A stretch of DNA of 64,000 nucleotides, taken from assembly GCA_035765535.1 (NCBI GenBank), contig DASTXE010000003.1, positions 62,001-126,000 on the forward strand. Reading direction: 5' to 3'. Source of the stretch: Rickettsiales bacterium. Lineage in GTDB: Bacteria; Pseudomonadota; Alphaproteobacteria; Rickettsiales; JABCZZ01. Position 1 is the stretch's first letter; the number at the start of each line of letters is the position of its first letter. The notes below the pieces were generated by a model. It was not told the origin of the DNA, made no database searches, and worked only from the letters and a program-made list of their open reading frames with translations. The position numbers and the translations under genes were made by a program. Shown in pieces: positions 8,685-18,200 of this stretch.

Positions 8685-8801
8685 AATCGTCCTTAGATGA
8701 AAAACGCTGCTTTGCCGCCGCGCAGCGCGAAAAACTGATAGATACATCAAAAAAATACTGGTATAGCTTGCGTGAGGATATTTATTTGTAAAGGATTTTC
8801 T

Positions 8802-9842
8802 ATGGTAGATTCAGCAAAACAGAAGGCGCTTGACGCCGCATTGAGCCAGATCGAAAAATCGTTCGGCAAAGGTTCCGTAATGAAACTCGGCGCACAGGAA
8901 GGGCTGGAAATTCCTGCCACTTCGACCGGTTCGCTCGGGCTGGATATTGCGCTCGGCATCGGTGGCCTTCCCAAGGGCCGTATCATTGAAGTGTTCGGTC
9001 CGGAAAGCTCCGGTAAGACCACGCTCACGCTGCACGTCGTGGCGGAAGCGCAGAAAAAAGGCGGTGTCTGTGCGTTTATCGACGCGGAACATGCGCTCGA
9101 TCCGGTTTACGCCCGCAAGCTCGGCGTGAATGTGGATGAACTCCTGATCTCCCAGCCGGACACGGGTGAACAGGCGCTCGAAATCGCCGACACACTCGTA
9201 CGCTCCGGTGCAATCGACATTCTCGTGATCGACTCCGTTGCCGCGCTCGTGCCGAAGGCGGAACTCGAAGGCGAAATGGGCGACTCCCATATGGGCCTGC
9301 AGGCGCGCCTGATGAGCCAGGCACTGCGTAAGCTGACCGGCTCCATCTCCAAATCCAACACCACGATCATCTTCATCAACCAGATCCGCATGAAGATCGG
9401 CGTCATGTTCGGTAACCCCGAAACCACGACGGGCGGCAACGCGCTGAAGTTCTATGCTTCCGTGCGTATGGATATCCGCCGCGTCGGCGCGATCAAGGAT
9501 AAGGAAGAAGTGATCGGCAGCTTGACACGCGTGAAGGTCGTGAAGAACAAAGTCGCCCCGCCGTTCCGCGTGGTGGATTTCGACATCATGTACGGCGAAG
9601 GCATTTCCAAGACCGGCGAACTGATCGACCTCGGCGTGAAAGCCAACATCATCGAAAAGTCCGGTTCGTGGTTCTCCTACAACTCCCAGCGTATCGGGCA
9701 GGGTAAGGAAAATGTGCGCCAGTTCCTGAAGGACAATCCGAAGATTGCTGACGAAATCGAAAAGAAAATCCGTGAGAATGCCGGTGCGGTCAACCACGCA
9801 CTGCAGGCTCCGGCGAGCGAATTCGCCGAGGACGCAGCGTAA
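8802..9842 (+). CDS. recA: Recombinase RecA
   Basis: ATP-dependent strand exchange protein and SOS co-protease. The start at 8802 ([19 protein letters not shown]) is preceded by AAGGA at 8791-8795; an upstream GTG would add ten residues and is less likely. Seen: [13 protein letters not shown]-loop GPESSGKTT near residue 66, the Walker B region [17 protein letters not shown], and DNA-loop sequence [20 protein letters not shown]. At 346 aa it is normal. I did not find the alphaproteobacterial GTTC-N7-GTTC LexA box in the 117 bp upstream. alaS follows after 9 bp, so the two are likely co-transcribed. Confidence 0.98.
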   Translation: MVDSAKQKALDAALSQIEKSFGKGSVMKLGAQEGLEIPATSTGSLGLDIALGIGGLPKGRIIEVFGPESSGKTTLTLHVVAEAQKKGGVCAFIDAEHALDPVYARKLGVNVDELLISQPDTGEQALEIADTLVRSGAIDILVIDSVAALVPKAELEGEMGDSHMGLQARLMSQALRKLTGSISKSNTTIIFINQIRMKIGVMFGNPETTTGGNALKFYASVRMDIRRVGAIKDKEEVIGSLTRVKVVKNKVAPPFRVVDFDIMYGEGISKTGELIDLGVKANIIEKSGSWFSYNSQRIGQGKENVRQFLKDNPKIADEIEKKIRENAGAVNHALQAPASEFAEDAA

Positions 9843-9851
9843 TTTCCGGCC

Positions 9852-12500
9852 ATGAAACACAGCCTTAACGACATACGTTCGACGTTCCTGGATTTCTTTG
9901 CCCGCAACGGGCATGAGAAAGTCGCTTCCAGCTCGCTCGTGCCGCATAACGACCCGACCCTGATGTTCACCAACGCAGGGATGGTGCAGTTCAAAAACGT
10001 GTTTACGGGCATGGAAAAACGCCCGTATTCGCGTGCGGCCACGAGCCAGAAATGCGTGCGCGCAGGCGGCAAGCATAACGATCTGGACAATGTCGGCTAT
10101 ACGGCAAGGCATCACACATTTTTCGAGATGCTCGGAAATTTCTCGTTCGGCGATTATTTCAAAGACCGCGCGATCGAACTGGCCTGGAAACTGGTGACGG
10201 AAGAGTTCGGGTTGCCGAAGGAAAAACTGTGCGTAACTGTGTATCACACGGACGACGAAGCGTTTAACCTGTGGAAGAAGATCGCTGGCCTGCCGGAAAG
10301 CAAGATCATCCGAATCCCGACGAACGATAATTTCTGGTCCATGGGCGATACCGGCCCGTGCGGCCCGTGCTCGGAAATTTTTTACGACCACGGCGAATCC
10401 ATTCCCGGCGGTCCTCCGGGCAGCCCGGATGAAGATGGCGACCGTTTTATCGAAATCTGGAACCTCGTCTTCATGCAGTATGAGCAGGTGGACAAGGACA
10501 CGCGCAACAGCCTGCCCAAACCCTCCATCGATACCGGCATGGGGCTGGAGCGCACCGCTGCTGTGATCCAGGGCGTGCATAACAATTATGATATCGACTT
10601 GTTCCGCCATTTGATCGAAGCTTCGCAGCATGAATCCCGCAATGCGAACCCGGATCAGCTCGTTTCGCACCGCGTGATCGCGGACCATCTGCGTTCGACT
10701 TCATTCCTGATTGCAGACGGCGTGATGCCTTCCAACGAAGGGCGCGGTTATGTGCTGCGCCGTATCATGCGCCGCGCGATGCGCCATGCGCACCATTTGG
10801 GCTGCAAGGAACCGCTGATGTATCGCCTCGTGCCTGCGCTCGTGCATGAAATGGGTGAGCATTATCCTGAGCTTTCCCGTGCGCAGGTGCTGATCACGGA
10901 AACGCTGCGCCTTGAAGAAGAACGCTTCCGCCAGACGCTCGACCGCGGCCTGAAACTGCTGGAAGACGAGACCTCCCGCATTGCCTCCGGCGGCACGCTG
11001 GCGGGCGATGTGGCTTTCAAACTCTATGACACGTATGGCTTCCCGCTGGACCTGACGCAGGATATTCTGCGCGGGCAGGGCAAGACGGTCGACACTCCCG
11101 GCTTCGAGAAATCCATGCTCGAACAGAAGGAACGCGCACGTGCGGCATGGTCCGGTTCGGGCGATAAAGCTACGGGCCGCATCTGGTTTGAGATCAAGGA
11201 AAAAGTCGGGCCGACGGAATTCCTGGGCTATGCGCAGGATACAGGCGCGGCGGAATTGCTGGCCATCGTTGTGGACGGCCAGGAAGTGAGCGAAGCGGCT
11301 GCTGGCACGGAAGCCACGCTTATCTTCAACCAGACGCCTTTCTACGGTGAATCCGGCGGCCAGATGGGTGACAAGGGAATCGTGACAGGCAACACGCTGC
11401 TGGCAGAGATCAGCGATACGCAGAAGCCGCTGGAAAATTTCCATACGCACAAGGCGCTGCTGAAAGCTGCGATGAAAGTGGGCGACCGCGTGACGCTGAG
11501 CATCGACACGGAAAACCGTGACCGCATGCGCGCCAATCACTCCGCCACTCATATATTGCATGCCGTTATGCGCAGGCAGCTGGGTGAACATATCACGCAG
11601 CGCGGCTCGCTGGTAGCGCCCGACAAACTGCGCTTTGACGTAAGCCACCCGAAAGCGCTGACGAAGGAAGAAATCGCTGCGGTAGAAAATGAAGTCAACC
11701 GCATCGTCTGGCAGAACAGCCAGGTATCGACGCGCCTGATGACCCCGGATGAAGCCGTAAAGCAGGGAGCGATGGCGCTGTTCGGCGAGAAGTACGGCGA
11801 CGAAGTGCGCGTAGTCAGCATGGGGCTTGGCGAAGGTCCGCAGAGCTATTCCGTGGAACTGTGCGGCGGTACGCATGTGCGTGCGACCGGCGATATCGGC
11901 ATGTTCAAGATCGTGAGCGAAGCAGCGGTCGCCGCAGGGATTCGCCGTATTGAAGCCGTCACGCGTGACGGGGCATTCGCATATCTGGCCGAACAGGATG
12001 CCCGCATGCGCGATATGGCGCAGCAGTTTAAGACCACGGCTGCCGAAGTGCCGGAGAAAATCACCGCGCTGATGAACGAACGCAAGAAGCTCGAAAAAGA
12101 GCTTGCAGAAGTGAAGAAGCAGCTCGCATTAGGAGATAGTAAGAAGGCAGAGCCAGAAAATGTTGGGGGATTGACATTTCTTGGTATGGCTTACGAAGGT
12201 CTTGACCCCAAACAATTAAGAGATGTTGCTAATAATTTTGTAAAACAAGTAAATGTAGTATTAGCATCCACGTGCACAGAAGATAAAGCTTCAATAGTAA
12301 TTGGGGTAAATAAAGAAGTTCTTAGCACAGTTACTGCCATTGAATTAATTCAAAAAGCTGTAGAAGTTGTTGGTGGAAAAGGTGGTGGTGGTAAACCAGA
12401 TATGGCGCAAGGTGGTGGCCCTGACGGACATAAGCTGCAAAGTGCTATTACAGCTGTAAAAGAGTTAGTAAGAACTAAAGGCGAAAATTCTAATAAATAG
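9852..12500 (+). CDS. alaS: Alanyl-tRNA synthetase with AT-rich, probably acquired C-terminal segment
   Basis: Charges tRNA-Ala and edits Ser/Gly-mischarged tRNA. Seen in order: class II core ([28 protein letters not shown]), tRNA-recognition region, editing domain with [10 protein letters not shown] near residue 562 and CGGTHV near 670, and a C-terminal DHHA1-type domain with the glycine run [19 protein letters not shown]. Length 882 aa is normal and the frame is intact. Codon use changes abruptly near 12125 (residue ~757): upstream 120 bases count 54% GC, and the 380 bases from 12121 count about 39%, with AAA, TTA, GTA and AAT codons replacing the GC-rich choices seen before. The AT-rich tract ends at or just past the stop. 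This suggests replacement of the 3' end by recombination with a low-GC donor. Confidence 0.97.
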   Translation: MKHSLNDIRSTFLDFFARNGHEKVASSSLVPHNDPTLMFTNAGMVQFKNVFTGMEKRPYSRAATSQKCVRAGGKHNDLDNVGYTARHHTFFEMLGNFSFGDYFKDRAIELAWKLVTEEFGLPKEKLCVTVYHTDDEAFNLWKKIAGLPESKIIRIPTNDNFWSMGDTGPCGPCSEIFYDHGESIPGGPPGSPDEDGDRFIEIWNLVFMQYEQVDKDTRNSLPKPSIDTGMGLERTAAVIQGVHNNYDIDLFRHLIEASQHESRNANPDQLVSHRVIADHLRSTSFLIADGVMPSNEGRGYVLRRIMRRAMRHAHHLGCKEPLMYRLVPALVHEMGEHYPELSRAQVLITETLRLEEERFRQTLDRGLKLLEDETSRIASGGTLAGDVAFKLYDTYGFPLDLTQDILRGQGKTVDTPGFEKSMLEQKERARAAWSGSGDKATGRIWFEIKEKVGPTEFLGYAQDTGAAELLAIVVDGQEVSEAAAGTEATLIFNQTPFYGESGGQMGDKGIVTGNTLLAEISDTQKPLENFHTHKALLKAAMKVGDRVTLSIDTENRDRMRANHSATHILHAVMRRQLGEHITQRGSLVAPDKLRFDVSHPKALTKEEIAAVENEVNRIVWQNSQVSTRLMTPDEAVKQGAMALFGEKYGDEVRVVSMGLGEGPQSYSVELCGGTHVRATGDIGMFKIVSEAAVAAGIRRIEAVTRDGAFAYLAEQDARMRDMAQQFKTTAAEVPEKITALMNERKKLEKELAEVKKQLALGDSKKAEPENVGGLTFLGMAYEGLDPKQLRDVANNFVKQVNVVLASTCTEDKASIVIGVNKEVLSTVTAIELIQKAVEVVGGKGGGGKPDMAQGGGPDGHKLQSAITAVKELVRTKGENSNK

Positions 12501-12548
12501 TTTTTGAAGCGAGCATTCACAGCAAGGCTTAGTAGAACTTTAATAGTC

Positions 12549-13385
12549 TTAAGGAATAGGCGGGATGCTGAGAATCGTGCTTGCCGGCGGAATCGCAGCT
12601 TCACGGTTTTTCACGCCGCCTTTTTTCGCCAGCATATTATAGAAACGCACATTCTCCTGCGCCTGCTTGGGCGGCAGGTCTTTGAGTGCGTAAGTGAGGG
12701 CATTGTCGTTATCGCCTTTCAGGCCGTAAGCCAGCGCCAAATTCTGGCGCACCTGCGGCGTGCTATCGGGTGAGCGTGCGAGCGGTAGTAATATTTCGAT
12801 CGCCTTCTCATAATTCCTGCCAAGAATATACGACATTGCGTAATTGGCGCTGAAGAGCATCTCGTTGCCTGGATCCAGGCTGAGCGCCGTGCTGTAAGCA
12901 TTACGCGCATGGGTATAACGGCCGAGCATATCCAGCGCCACTCCCTTGCTGTTGTAAAGCAGCGCATCGTTGCTGGTGGTTTCCAGTGCCTGGTCCAGCA
13001 TGTCCAGCGCATCTTTCGGCTTGCCCATGCCGATATAGATATTCGCAATTTCACGCATGACATCGGTATTGTCCGGATAGTCTTTCTGCGCCTCTTTCAG
13101 CAGCGGAAGCGCGAGATGCTCACCGTGATGGCGGCGGTAGAAATCCGCAAGCTCCAGGCGCGTCTTAACGCTTCTATCCTTGCTGAACGCTTCCTTGAAA
13201 TAATGCTCGGCTGACGGAAAATCACCCCCGGCTTCGGAAGCATGGGCAAGCTTCAGGGAAATTTCGCTGCTGTTTTCACGCATTGCCTTGGCATTGGCTT
13301 TCGCGGCTTCGCTCTCACCGACATTACAGCCGGTAAGCGATGTAGCGGCCAGTGACAGAACCAGAAGGAGGGACAGATAACGCAT
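12549..13385 (-). CDS. TPR lipoprotein, TadD-like
   Basis: A lipoprotein signal ends in the lipobox LTGC (Cys20), so the protein should be tethered to a membrane facing the periplasm. The rest is TPR-type helical repeats from about residue 40 to 240 (for example LLYNSKGVALDMLGRYTHA). The last repeat, VRQNLALAYGLKGDNDNA followed by DLPPKQAQENV, closely resembles the end of TadD, the TPR lipoprotein of Flp/Tad pilus systems. No other tad gene is in the window, so a role in pilus assembly is inference; a prepilin-like gene lies just upstream. It is convergent with alaS, with a 48 bp gap. Confidence 0.75.
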   Translation of the reverse strand: MRYLSLLLVLSLAATSLTGCNVGESEAAKANAKAMRENSSEISLKLAHASEAGGDFPSAEHYFKEAFSKDRSVKTRLELADFYRRHHGEHLALPLLKEAQKDYPDNTDVMREIANIYIGMGKPKDALDMLDQALETTSNDALLYNSKGVALDMLGRYTHARNAYSTALSLDPGNEMLFSANYAMSYILGRNYEKAIEILLPLARSPDSTPQVRQNLALAYGLKGDNDNALTYALKDLPPKQAQENVRFYNMLAKKGGVKNREAAIPPASTILSIPPIP

Positions 13386-13486
13386 GGCGAACCCTGTATA
13401 TAAGACTGATTAAGGGAAGATGATAATCGGCGCGCCGTAAAGTGGCAAGGAGCAAAAAACATCAGATACTGGAACAAGAGCGAAGC

Positions 13487-13525
13487 AAGCAGGTTGAGCC
13501 CCCAGTCGGCGAAGGCGTCAGGCTT
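13487..13525 (+). repeat. Element B, partial copy
   Basis: GTCGGCGAAGGCGTCAGGCT matches GTCGCCGAAGGCGTTAGGCT of the copy at 48678 with two changes. It lies just left of an element A copy, inside the 227 bp gene-free spacer 13386-13612. The other half of element B is missing. Confidence 0.5.
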
Positions 13526-13538
13526 ATCGTAATACTAT

Positions 13539-13616
13539 CGTGGATACAGAGGAAGAGCGAAGCGACGACCCCTTTAGAGGGGGTAAGCGTAAGCGAAGGG
13601 GCGATATACTCGCTAT
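13539..13616 (+). repeat. Palindromic element A, copy 4
   Basis: GTGGATACAGAGGAAGAGCG, then CGACGACCCC, then GAGGGGGTAAGCGTAAGCG and GAAGGGGCGATATACTCG follow the same left-to-right order as the priA copies. It is intergenic. Its right edge runs into the TAG stop codon (13613-13615, reverse strand) of the pseudopilin gene, so it may have been inserted exactly at that gene end or have replaced its 3' end. Confidence 0.8.
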
Positions 13617-14548
13617 TGAAGCTCAGAAGACGTCGCCATTTCAGAGCGCGTCTTGTAACGCACGACATCGTCAAATCCAGCAGTTAGCGTGCCGCTGGAA
13701 CTATTTGTTTGGGTTTTCTGGATGAAGATACGATCGAATGTCGTGGCCGTTGCACTGCTGTTGCAATGGCAGTTCTTCTGCTCGTCGGTATTCGTTGATC
13801 CTGAGCTGTAGCGTGTGGCGAGCGTTATGGAGCTGCTGATATTCCTGACCCAGCTTCCGTGTCCGTCCTTTCCAAAAGCAACGATTGCATATACTGCAGA
13901 AGAGGTAAGAGCGTTGGCAAGAGAATCACTGGTGCTGTACTTGATCTCAATAGCGCCCGGTGTTCCTGTGCCGGAAGTGGTAACAGGATAGGTAAGGAAA
14001 GCCCCTGTTGCCGTCATGCGCTTATCGATAACATAGAGCAATTTACGGCCCCATGGATCGTAAGCATATTTATCCGACATTCCGAGTGTTTTTGTCGGCA
14101 GTGCACCTGCGACAACCTGACTGACGGTAGTGGCATCGCCATCAGGGTCGGCCGCACTGTTGATGAAATTATAACCTGTACAGTTGCCGTCGGCCAATGT
14201 ATCCGTCTGCACGCCGAAAGAGGAAGAATTCTCCGCAACGGTAAGGTCTGCCGGGCAGGGAAGGGTTCCGTAAGCGATTCGGTAGTTGAGTAATGTCGCT
14301 TCGATCGTATCCAGCGAAGCATTAAGTGCATTCATTTTATTGGTATCGGAGATAGCGGAAGCGTAACGCAGGGCTGCAGCGGCCAGCAGCGCGAGCACCA
14401 TCACGACAACAGAGAGTTCTAAGAGAGTAAAAGCGGAACGAAAGGAGGGGGCGTGGATACGCGGAGGAGTTCTATACGACGACCCTGCAGGGGAATTCCG
14501 GCGGAGCCGGAATGGGGGCAGCGTGCCCCCCATCAAAAAACTTCTCAT
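13613..14548 (-). CDS. Pseudopilin-like protein with repeat inserted in its leader
   Basis: The type IV prepilin signature FRSA|FTLLELSVVVMVLALLAAAALRY is clear but starts about 38 residues in. The codons before it (MGGTLPPFRLRRNSPAGS...) are a palindromic element A copy read in antisense. Without it the leader would read MRSF-FRSAFTLLEL, of ordinary length, so the element expanded the leader. The -1 residue is Ala, not the usual Gly. The ATG overlaps the ntrX stop as ATGA, giving translational coupling. The body has Cys residues and a WGRKLLYVIDKR motif of pseudopilin type. Whether the peptidase can still process the extended leader is unknown. Confidence 0.75.
   Translation of the reverse strand: MRSFLMGGTLPPFRLRRNSPAGSSYRTPPRIHAPSFRSAFTLLELSVVVMVLALLAAAALRYASAISDTNKMNALNASLDTIEATLLNYRIAYGTLPCPADLTVAENSSSFGVQTDTLADGNCTGYNFINSAADPDGDATTVSQVVAGALPTKTLGMSDKYAYDPWGRKLLYVIDKRMTATGAFLTYPVTTSGTGTPGAIEIKYSTSDSLANALTSSAVYAIVAFGKDGHGSWVRNISSSITLATRYSSGSTNTDEQKNCHCNSSATATTFDRIFIQKTQTNSSSGTLTAGFDDVVRYKTRSEMATSSELQ
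14446..14533 (+). repeat. Palindromic element A, copy 5 (antisense to the pseudopilin leader)
   Basis: Left module GTGGATACGCGGAGGAGTTC, then ACGACGACCC, then three nested palindromes: CCCTGCAGGG, ATTCCGGCGGAGCCGGAAT, and GGGGGCAGCGTGCCCCCC. The last two are shared with the copy at 2366 and with the partial one at 6597. It is wholly inside a coding region, read from the opposite strand to the priA copies. Confidence 0.85.
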
Positions 14549-15948
14549 GCGACTTTCTCTTCTTTTTCCTCGGCGCTGCCGATGCCCAGCAGTTTCAGCT
14601 TGCGGTGAAGTGCGGAACGTTCCATGCCCACAAAGCAGGAAGTCTTGGAGATATTACCGCCGAAACGGTTGATCTGTGCAGCCAGATATTGCTTCTCGAA
14701 CAATTCGCGTGCTTCGCGCAGCGGCATGGACATGATATCGCTGTTGACTTCCGGGCGCATGACGACCGCGTTGGTTTCGAACAGCTCCTTCGGCAGCATA
14801 TCGGATTTGATGGGGGCTTTGCTGCCACCGGGCGCCATGATCAGCAGCCATTCCATCATATTGCGCAAATGACGCACGTTGCCCGGCCAGTGGTAAGCCT
14901 GCAGCACGGCAATTGCATCTTCGGTGATCTCACGCTGGCTAAGGCCGGAAGTTTCAGCGGCGCGCTTCAGGAAGTAACGGCAGAGTTCAGGAATATCTTC
15001 GCGGCGTTCCTTCAGCGCAGGCATGCGGATCGGCACGACATTGAGACGGTAATACAGATCTTCGCGGAAGCGGCCTGCGGCAATCTCCGCGGAGACATCG
15101 CGGTTGCTTGCGGCGATGACGCGTACATCCACCTGCACTTTTTTATTGCCGCGCACACGCTCGAAAGCCTGTTCCTGCAGCAGGCGCAGCAGGCGTGCCT
15201 GTGTCTCCAGCGGCATGTCGGTCACTTCATCGATAAAAAGCGTGCCGCCATGCGCGCGCTCGAACAGGCCGACTTTTTCAGCGCCGCCGCCCGGAGAGGA
15301 ATCTTCAATACCGAACAGTTCCACATCAACACGTTCAGTCGTCATGCTGGCGGCATTCATCACCACGAACTCACCCGTAGCGCGACGGGACTTGTTATGG
15401 ATGAGGCGTGCGATGACTTCCTTGCCGCTGCCTGCAGGGCCGCTGATCATGATGCGGCTGTGCGTCGGTGCGATTTTCTCGACCGCCTGACGGATGTGAT
15501 TGACGGTATTGGAGGTGCCGATCAGATGCGACTCAGCAGCACCGCGCAGTTTCAATTCGTTGTTCTCACGGCGAAGCTTGGAATGCTCGAGCGCGCGACG
15601 CGTGACGGAAATGAGATGGTCTGCCTGGAAGGGTTTTTCAATGAAATCGTAAGCCCCCATTTTGATGGCGGAGACAGCGGTCTCGATATTGCCATGGCCG
15701 CTGATCATGATCACAGGCAGGCCCGGATATTTTTTCTGCACCAGCTCCAGAATGCCAAGCCCATCCAGTTCGCTGCCATGCAACCAGATATCCAGAATCA
15801 GGAGACTCGGAACGCGTTCTGCAAGCGCTTTAATGGTGCTGTCACTGTCTTTGGCGGAGCGGGTATGGTAGTTTTCATCTTTCAGGATATCCGACACAAG
15901 TTCGCGGATATCAGCTTCATCATCAACGATCAGGATGTCAGCGGTCAT
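14545..15948 (-). CDS. ntrX: NtrX response regulator
   Basis: Partner of the membrane kinase NtrY; it controls nitrogen and/or redox and envelope genes in alphaproteobacteria. Order: receiver domain (Asp9, Asp10, phospho-acceptor Asp53 in LILDIWL, Lys105), AAA+ domain with Walker A GPAGSGKE near residue 170 and GGTLFIDEV, and a C-terminal Fis-type helix-turn-helix (FGGNISKTSCFVGMERSALH). Where sigma-54 activators carry GAFTGA, this protein has ELFGIEDSSPGGGAEKVG, so it probably does not drive sigma-54 polymerase. The gene is 80 bp downstream of ntrY and coupled to the pseudopilin gene by ATGA. Confidence 0.92.
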   Translation of the reverse strand: MTADILIVDDEADIRELVSDILKDENYHTRSAKDSDSTIKALAERVPSLLILDIWLHGSELDGLGILELVQKKYPGLPVIMISGHGNIETAVSAIKMGAYDFIEKPFQADHLISVTRRALEHSKLRRENNELKLRGAAESHLIGTSNTVNHIRQAVEKIAPTHSRIMISGPAGSGKEVIARLIHNKSRRATGEFVVMNAASMTTERVDVELFGIEDSSPGGGAEKVGLFERAHGGTLFIDEVTDMPLETQARLLRLLQEQAFERVRGNKKVQVDVRVIAASNRDVSAEIAAGRFREDLYYRLNVVPIRMPALKERREDIPELCRYFLKRAAETSGLSQREITEDAIAVLQAYHWPGNVRHLRNMMEWLLIMAPGGSKAPIKSDMLPKELFETNAVVMRPEVNSDIMSMPLREARELFEKQYLAAQINRFGGNISKTSCFVGMERSALHRKLKLLGIGSAEEKEEKVA

Positions 15949-16028
15949 ACAGGCTCACAAATACTATATATTGTTTCAGAGTCGGTCTAATTAACCTATT
16001 ACTATAACATGATACATTTATGCAATAT

Positions 16029-18200
16029 CTAAGTCACATTTTTATCACTGTAAACAGGTAAAGTAATCGTGACGCAGGCCCCGCCTTCCGGCAGGTTTTC
16101 AAGGCTGAGCTGGGCTTTATGATCATCAATAATTTTTTTGACGATGGCGAGCCCTAATCCCGTTCCCTTGGCGCGGGTTGTGACATAGGGCTCCAGCAGA
16201 CGCGTCATCTTATCCGGCGGAAAGCCCGGGCCGTTATCGCTGATGCGCAGTTTGCACAGGCCGTTTTCCTGCTGGCATTGCACGGTGATGATGCCTTTAA
16301 GCTCCGGTATATTTTCCATCGCCTCGGCGGCGTTTTTCAGAATATTGAGTAGCACACGGCTGAACTGTTGCTCATCGCAGAGAATGTAAAGCGGTGAAGC
16401 AGGCAGATCGAGATGATAGGTAATATCCGTATGCGCGGTCTGTTCGGAAAAAACAGCCTTGCGAATGACACTGGTAATGTCTTCGCTCTTGATGGAAGGA
16501 GCGGGCATGCGTGCGAATGTGACGAACTCCTCCACGATCCTTCCGATATCGCCGATATGACGCGCGATCGTGTCGAGATATTTGACGTAGTTTTCCGTGT
16601 CCGAAACAATCTGCGGCAGGTATTTTTTACGCAGGCGCTCCGTGGAAAGCTGGATCGGTGTGAGCGGATTCTTGATCTCATGCGCAACACGTCGCGCCAC
16701 ATCCGCCCAGGCGGCGCTGCGCTGCGCGACAAGCAGTTCGGTAATATCGTCGAACGTGAGAATATAACCATCGATCTTGCCCTGAAAGCGCTCCACCGAA
16801 AGCCGCACATGCAGCACATGGGATTTGTCTTCGCGCGTGATCGTGATTTTGTCCTGGCAAAGCATTTCAGGATTGGCTTCCGCACGATTGAATATCTCTG
16901 CAAACTCCGGCACGATGCCGGTGATAAGGCGCCCCCTCAGCGCCGTATCCTGCGGCACAAGCAGCAGGTTTGCGGCTACCGGATTGGCAAGCGTCACGAC
17001 CTTCTCGCGCGTGAGCGCTACGATGCCAGCAGAAACGCCGGAGAGCACGGCTTCCGAAAAGCGCCGCCTCGTGTCGAGCTGGCGGTTGGCTTCGATCAGG
17101 TCACCGCGTTGCCGCTCAAGTTCTGCCGTCATACGGTTGAAAGCGCGCGACAGCGTTGCGATTTCGTCGTTCTTCGGGCCCTCGGCAACCGTCGCGGTGA
17201 AGTCACCGGCACGCACGCGTTCCGCCGCCTTCACAAGCCGCGTGATCGGGTGGATCAGGCGCGAGGCGAAATACATGCCGTACCACACAGCGGCAAACAG
17301 CAGCAGCATCGCAAGTACAATGAAGACGATGAAGAACTGCACCTGCTTGGCCGTAATGTTTTCCTTCAGGCGCAGATATTGCTGATAGCTGCCGTTTGCC
17401 GTATCCATATAGTTGATGACTTTATTGTCGATCAGGCGGCCGACGAGAAGATAAGTGTTAGGCGCGTAAACACTGTGCAATTTGATGAGCGCGCGTACTT
17501 TATCCGTGCCCTCGAGTTTCACCACGACATCGCCGCGTTCCGCGATTTCCAGATCGCTCGCTGGAATCTGCTCGAATGCCAGCGAGAAAGACAGGCGCGA
17601 CTGCGCGATGATATGGCCCGGCTGGAACAGCACCGCTTCCGACAGCGAACGCAGCGCCACTTGCGTGTTAAGAATATTGTTGATCTCCTGCGCGGTAGGA
17701 GTGCCGTATTCAAGATCGTGCGCAATATCGCCCGCCATTGCCATCGCATCGCCGCGGATAGTGTATTTATGTTCTTCGATATAGCTCTGCGCCACGCGTT
17801 CCGATTCTTCCAGCGCGGTGCTCACACGGTCGTCGAACCAGGTCTGGATACCGAGATTGAAAAAGAATGCGGAGAAGACGGAGACTACGACGGTCGGCAG
17901 AATTGCCGTGATGGAAAAGACCGTGACCAGCCTTGTCTGCAGACGCGAGCCTGCAGAGCCGCTTTTAAGTGAAGTCCACAGCCTCATGGCGCGGCGTATG
18001 ACAATGGCGGCGAAGATGAGAGAGAAAATGCCGAGCGTCGTCAGCAGCAGGAACGTATGCGGATTGTTTGTAATCTGCCCGGCATTGCGCGTGATGGAAA
18101 CGTAACAAATCAGGACCGTGGTGAATGCCGCCAGCAGCAGCAGCGCCACGAGCGTGCGCGTGCGTGTCAGCAGGCTAAGCAGCGGCGCAGCCCGGTTCAT
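16029..18200 (-). CDS. ntrY: NtrY sensor histidine kinase
   Basis: The 723 aa inner-membrane kinase has hydrophobic segments near the N-terminus (about residues 15-35, 45-65 and 90-115), a periplasmic loop, another membrane segment near 290, a HAMP linker (SRLIHPITRLVKAAERVRAGD), a PAS region, and a kinase core with the phospho-acceptor His507 in VARRVAHEIKNPLTPIQ. ATP-binding boxes are NILKNAAEAM, DNGPGF and GTGLGLAIVKKI. This layout is that of NtrY. Its ATG overlaps the stop of the upstream GNAT-Fis gene by 4 bp, so the operon is GNAT-Fis, ntrY, ntrX, pseudopilin. ntrB and ntrC, often next to ntrYX, are not here. Confidence 0.94.
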   Translation of the reverse strand: MNRAAPLLSLLTRTRTLVALLLLAAFTTVLICYVSITRNAGQITNNPHTFLLLTTLGIFSLIFAAIVIRRAMRLWTSLKSGSAGSRLQTRLVTVFSITAILPTVVVSVFSAFFFNLGIQTWFDDRVSTALEESERVAQSYIEEHKYTIRGDAMAMAGDIAHDLEYGTPTAQEINNILNTQVALRSLSEAVLFQPGHIIAQSRLSFSLAFEQIPASDLEIAERGDVVVKLEGTDKVRALIKLHSVYAPNTYLLVGRLIDNKVINYMDTANGSYQQYLRLKENITAKQVQFFIVFIVLAMLLLFAAVWYGMYFASRLIHPITRLVKAAERVRAGDFTATVAEGPKNDEIATLSRAFNRMTAELERQRGDLIEANRQLDTRRRFSEAVLSGVSAGIVALTREKVVTLANPVAANLLLVPQDTALRGRLITGIVPEFAEIFNRAEANPEMLCQDKITITREDKSHVLHVRLSVERFQGKIDGYILTFDDITELLVAQRSAAWADVARRVAHEIKNPLTPIQLSTERLRKKYLPQIVSDTENYVKYLDTIARHIGDIGRIVEEFVTFARMPAPSIKSEDITSVIRKAVFSEQTAHTDITYHLDLPASPLYILCDEQQFSRVLLNILKNAAEAMENIPELKGIITVQCQQENGLCKLRISDNGPGFPPDKMTRLLEPYVTTRAKGTGLGLAIVKKIIDDHKAQLSLENLPEGGACVTITLPVYSDKNVT

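Noticed and set aside
8685..8801. SOS (LexA) box before recA
   Set aside because: No GTTC-N7-GTTC or similar repeat is present in the spacer.
8811..18000. Long open frames antisense to recA/alaS (8811-10688, 10701-11876), ntrX (14512-15990) and ntrY (16413-17972)
   Set aside because: They mirror strong genes with well-conserved motifs on the other strand. In GC-rich coding sequence antisense frames stay open by codon bias, and none has recognisable motifs or a ribosome binding site.
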